Positions 34,042 to 35,858 of a stretch of DNA of 35,858 nt are shown piece after piece. The stretch comes from Bordetella petrii (GTDB taxonomy: Bacteria > Pseudomonadota > Gammaproteobacteria > Burkholderiales > Burkholderiaceae_B). Position 1 is the first letter of the stretch. Each line of letters opens with the position of its first letter. The position numbers and the translations under genes are program-made. The stretch is from the NCBI RefSeq assembly GCF_017356245.1, contig NZ_JAFMZZ010000001.1, forward strand, positions 3,188,674 through 3,224,531, in the 5' to 3' direction. The notes beneath the pieces were generated by a model. It worked only from the letters and a program-made list of their open reading frames with translations. It did not search any database and was not told where the DNA came from.

Positions 34042-35253
34042 ATGCTTAATTGGGAAGACGACAAACTCGCAGTGCAACCGGCGCAATTGCCCGCCCCCGC
34101 GGCGGGCGGGCAGCCGGCCGCGCCTGCGGCCCAGCCGGCCCGCGCCGCCACCGGCGTGTTCGGCGACTCGGCGCTGCCCACCCCGGCCGCGCCGCAGCAC
34201 GCGGCCAGCCTGCAAGACACCGACGATGCCGCCGCGCACCGCGTCAAGGTCGCCGACAAGCGCATCATCAACGGCAAGACCGACGTCAACCAGCTGGTTC
34301 CGTTCAAATACAAGTGGGCCTGGGAAAAATACCTGGCCACCTGCGCCAACCACTGGATGCCGCAGGAAATCAACATGTCGCGCGACATCTCCCTCTGGAA
34401 GAACCCGAACGGGCTCACCGAGGACGAGCGCCGCATCGTCAAGCGCAACCTGGGCTTCTTCGTCACGGCCGACTCGCTGGCCGCGAACAACATCGTGCTG
34501 GGCACCTACCGCCACATCACGGCGCCCGAATGCCGCCAGTTCCTGCTGCGCCAGGCCTTCGAAGAAGCCATCCACACGCACGCCTATCAGTACATCGTCG
34601 AAAGCCTCGACCTGGACGAAGCCGAGATCTTCAATGCGTACAACGAAGTCCCGTCCATTCGCGCCAAAGACGAATTCCTGATTCCGTTCATCGAAGCCAT
34701 TGCCGACCCCAACTTCCACACCGGTACGCCCGAATCCGACCAGAAACTGCTGAAGTCGCTGATCGTGTTCGCCTGCCTGATGGAAGGCCTGTTCTTCTAT
34801 GTGGGGTTCACGCAGATCCTGGCGCTGGGCCGCCAGAACAAGATGACCGGCGCCGCCGAGCAATACATGTACATCCTGCGCGATGAATCCATGCATTGCA
34901 ATTTCGGCATCGACCTGATCAACACCATCAAGCTGGAAAACCCCCATCTGTGGACGCCGGAATTCCGCGAGGAAATCCGCGGGCTGTTCCAGAAGGCGGT
35001 AGAACTCGAATACGCTTACGCCGAAGACACGATGCCGCGCGGCGTGCTGGGCTTGAACGCCCCCATGTTCAAGTCGTACCTGCGCTTCATCGCCAATCGC
35101 CGTTGCCAGCAAATTGGGATAGAACCTCTGTATCCCCAGGAAGAAAACCCCTTCCCGTGGATGGCGGAAATGATCGACCTTAAAAAGGAACGCAACTTTT
35201 TCGAAACACGCGTGATCGAATACCAGACTGGCGGGACGCTGAGCTGGGAATGA
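34042..35253 (+). CDS. nrdB: class Ia ribonucleotide reductase, beta subunit
   Basis: This 403-residue radical-generating subunit houses the di-iron centre. The ligands are visible as D144, E175, H178 (EEAIHTHAY), E248, E282 and H285 (DESMH), and the radical tyrosine is Y182, with the same spacings as E. coli NrdB (D84, E115, H118, Y122). The C-terminal tail that docks on NrdA ends [10 protein letters not shown]. The first 65 residues form an Ala/Pro/Gln-rich extension not found in E. coli NrdB, after a conserved-looking start MLNWEDD. GGAG lies 9 bases before the ATG. It follows nrdA by 26 bases. Confidence 0.97.
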   Translation: MLNWEDDKLAVQPAQLPAPAAGGQPAAPAAQPARAATGVFGDSALPTPAAPQHAASLQDTDDAAAHRVKVADKRIINGKTDVNQLVPFKYKWAWEKYLATCANHWMPQEINMSRDISLWKNPNGLTEDERRIVKRNLGFFVTADSLAANNIVLGTYRHITAPECRQFLLRQAFEEAIHTHAYQYIVESLDLDEAEIFNAYNEVPSIRAKDEFLIPFIEAIADPNFHTGTPESDQKLLKSLIVFACLMEGLFFYVGFTQILALGRQNKMTGAAEQYMYILRDESMHCNFGIDLINTIKLENPHLWTPEFREEIRGLFQKAVELEYAYAEDTMPRGVLGLNAPMFKSYLRFIANRRCQQIGIEPLYPQEENPFPWMAEMIDLKKERNFFETRVIEYQTGGTLSWE

Positions 35254-35375
35254 TGCGCATCGGCCGCCGCCGCGCGCAGTGGCTTGCGCGGCGACCCGAT
35301 GCCGGCTCCGTCGGCCTGGGTATTCGAATACGCAGTACCAAGCGGTAGGCTGCCCGATGTCGGGCGCCTGCCGGC

Positions 35376-35422
35376 GCCATTTGAGATGGCTCGCGCACGG
35401 TGCGGGGGCCATATCAAATGGC
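35376..35422. terminator. hairpin downstream of nrdB
   Basis: GCCATTTGAGATGGC (35376-35390) and GCCATATCAAATGGC (35408-35422) pair over 15 bases with one mismatch across a 17-base GC-rich loop. Each arm is also nearly self-complementary (GCCAT/ATGGC), so other folds are possible. It may end the nrdAB transcript. The rest of the 318-base gap 35254-35571 shows only an AGGAG before the next gene and no clear promoter. Confidence 0.5.
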
Positions 35423-35571
35423 TGTGCCGAATTCATTAGCGCAAACCGTAGTAGCTGTCGCCCGCATGGGGCAGCGGCATGCGCCGATGAATAGCCCGGG
35501 CGCGATCCGTTTTTCGGCGGATAGTGGCACGGGTTTAAGTTCTGGGACCCCTGAACCTAAGGAGCATAACC

Positions 35572-35858
35572 ATGGCAACAGCCAAGAAAGCCGCCAAGAA
35601 AGCGGTGAAGAAACCCGCCGCCAAGAAGGCCGCGGCCAAGAAAGCCCCGGCCAAGAAGGCCGTGAAGAAAGTCGCCGTGAAGAAGGTTGCGGCCAAGAAA
35701 CCCGCCGTGAAGAAAACGGCGGCCAAAAAACCGGCAGTGAAAAAGACCGCCGCCAAGAAAACCGTGAAGAAAGCCGCTGCCAAGAAGGCGGTGAAGAAAG
35801 CGGTTGCCAAGAAGGCCGTCAAGAAAGTCGCTGCCAAGAAGGCCGTGAAGAAAGCGGT
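35572..35858 (+). CDS. histone H1-like DNA-binding protein (5' part, runs off window)
   Basis: At least 95 residues are present, almost only Lys, Ala, Val and Pro, in tandem AAKK/AVKK units (MATAKKAAKKAVKKPAAKKA at the start). This is the layout of bacterial histone-H1-like nucleoid proteins such as Bordetella pertussis BpH1, which binds DNA through its lysine-rich repeats. AAGGAG lies 9 bases before the ATG. No stop occurs before the window edge. The repeats invite slippage, so length probably varies between strains. The position downstream of nrdAB matches Bordetella from memory. Confidence 0.88.
   Translation, partial: MATAKKAAKKAVKKPAAKKAAAKKAPAKKAVKKVAVKKVAAKKPAVKKTAAKKPAVKKTAAKKTVKKAAAKKAVKKAVAKKAVKKVAAKKAVKKA

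Overview
The window looks like chromosomal DNA from a high-GC betaproteobacterium of the Alcaligenaceae (Bordetella/Achromobacter type). This is an inference from gene content and order: erpA, a DUF6776-like gene, argC and rpsI-rplM on one strand; divergent pmbA and darP; a fused 1168-residue indolepyruvate oxidoreductase with a divergent Lrp regulator; and nrdA-nrdB followed by an AAKK/VKK-repeat histone-H1-like gene. No tRNA, rRNA, CRISPR array or complete insertion sequence was seen.

Region 1 (1-12.9 kb, minus strand) is a contact-dependent inhibition / two-partner secretion locus in the order cdiB (10988-12709), cdiA (1787-10933, 3048 aa), cdiI (1416-1790). CdiB is the outer-membrane transporter and CdiA is an FHA-like stick protein. 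Its C-terminus carries a variant VENN-type junction (EADNN), a pre-toxin region and a roughly 100-residue HxxxH-type domain that looks like a BECR-fold nuclease. CdiI overlaps cdiA by 4 bases and is the predicted immunity protein. The toxin tip and cdiI are markedly AT-rich compared with the rest. Downstream (1-1270) lie decayed partial copies of cdiA in tandem, which look like remains of orphan toxin/immunity cassettes. One is fused to the tail of an unrecognised, frameshifted gene.

Region 2 (12.9-16.2 kb, minus strand) holds erpA, a membrane-anchored DUF6776-like gene, argC, and rplM-rpsI with a leader hairpin and clear terminators. Region 3 (16.2-20.7 kb) holds an orphan TRAP-type binding protein with a palindromic operator candidate, pmbA divergent from darP, and a carboxylesterase. 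A family of short GGTGTCTGGC hairpins sits in the intergenic gaps. Region 4 (20.7-26.7 kb) holds a Pat/Pka-like acyl-CoA-synthetase/GNAT fusion that seems to have lost most of its ATP-grasp lobe, gltX, and a lipoprotein-MFS operon.

Region 5 (26.7-30.8 kb) is an Lrp-type regulator divergent from the fused indolepyruvate oxidoreductase, with a shared operator candidate. Region 6 (30.8-35.9 kb) is the class Ia ribonucleotide reductase operon nrdAB. It is preceded by a sigma70-like promoter and two NrdR boxes spaced 31 bases centre to centre. It is followed by a hairpin and the start of a lysine/alanine-repeat histone-like gene that runs off the right edge. The most unusual parts are the tandem cdiA remnants, the ATP-grasp loss, and an AT-rich patch inside nrdA.
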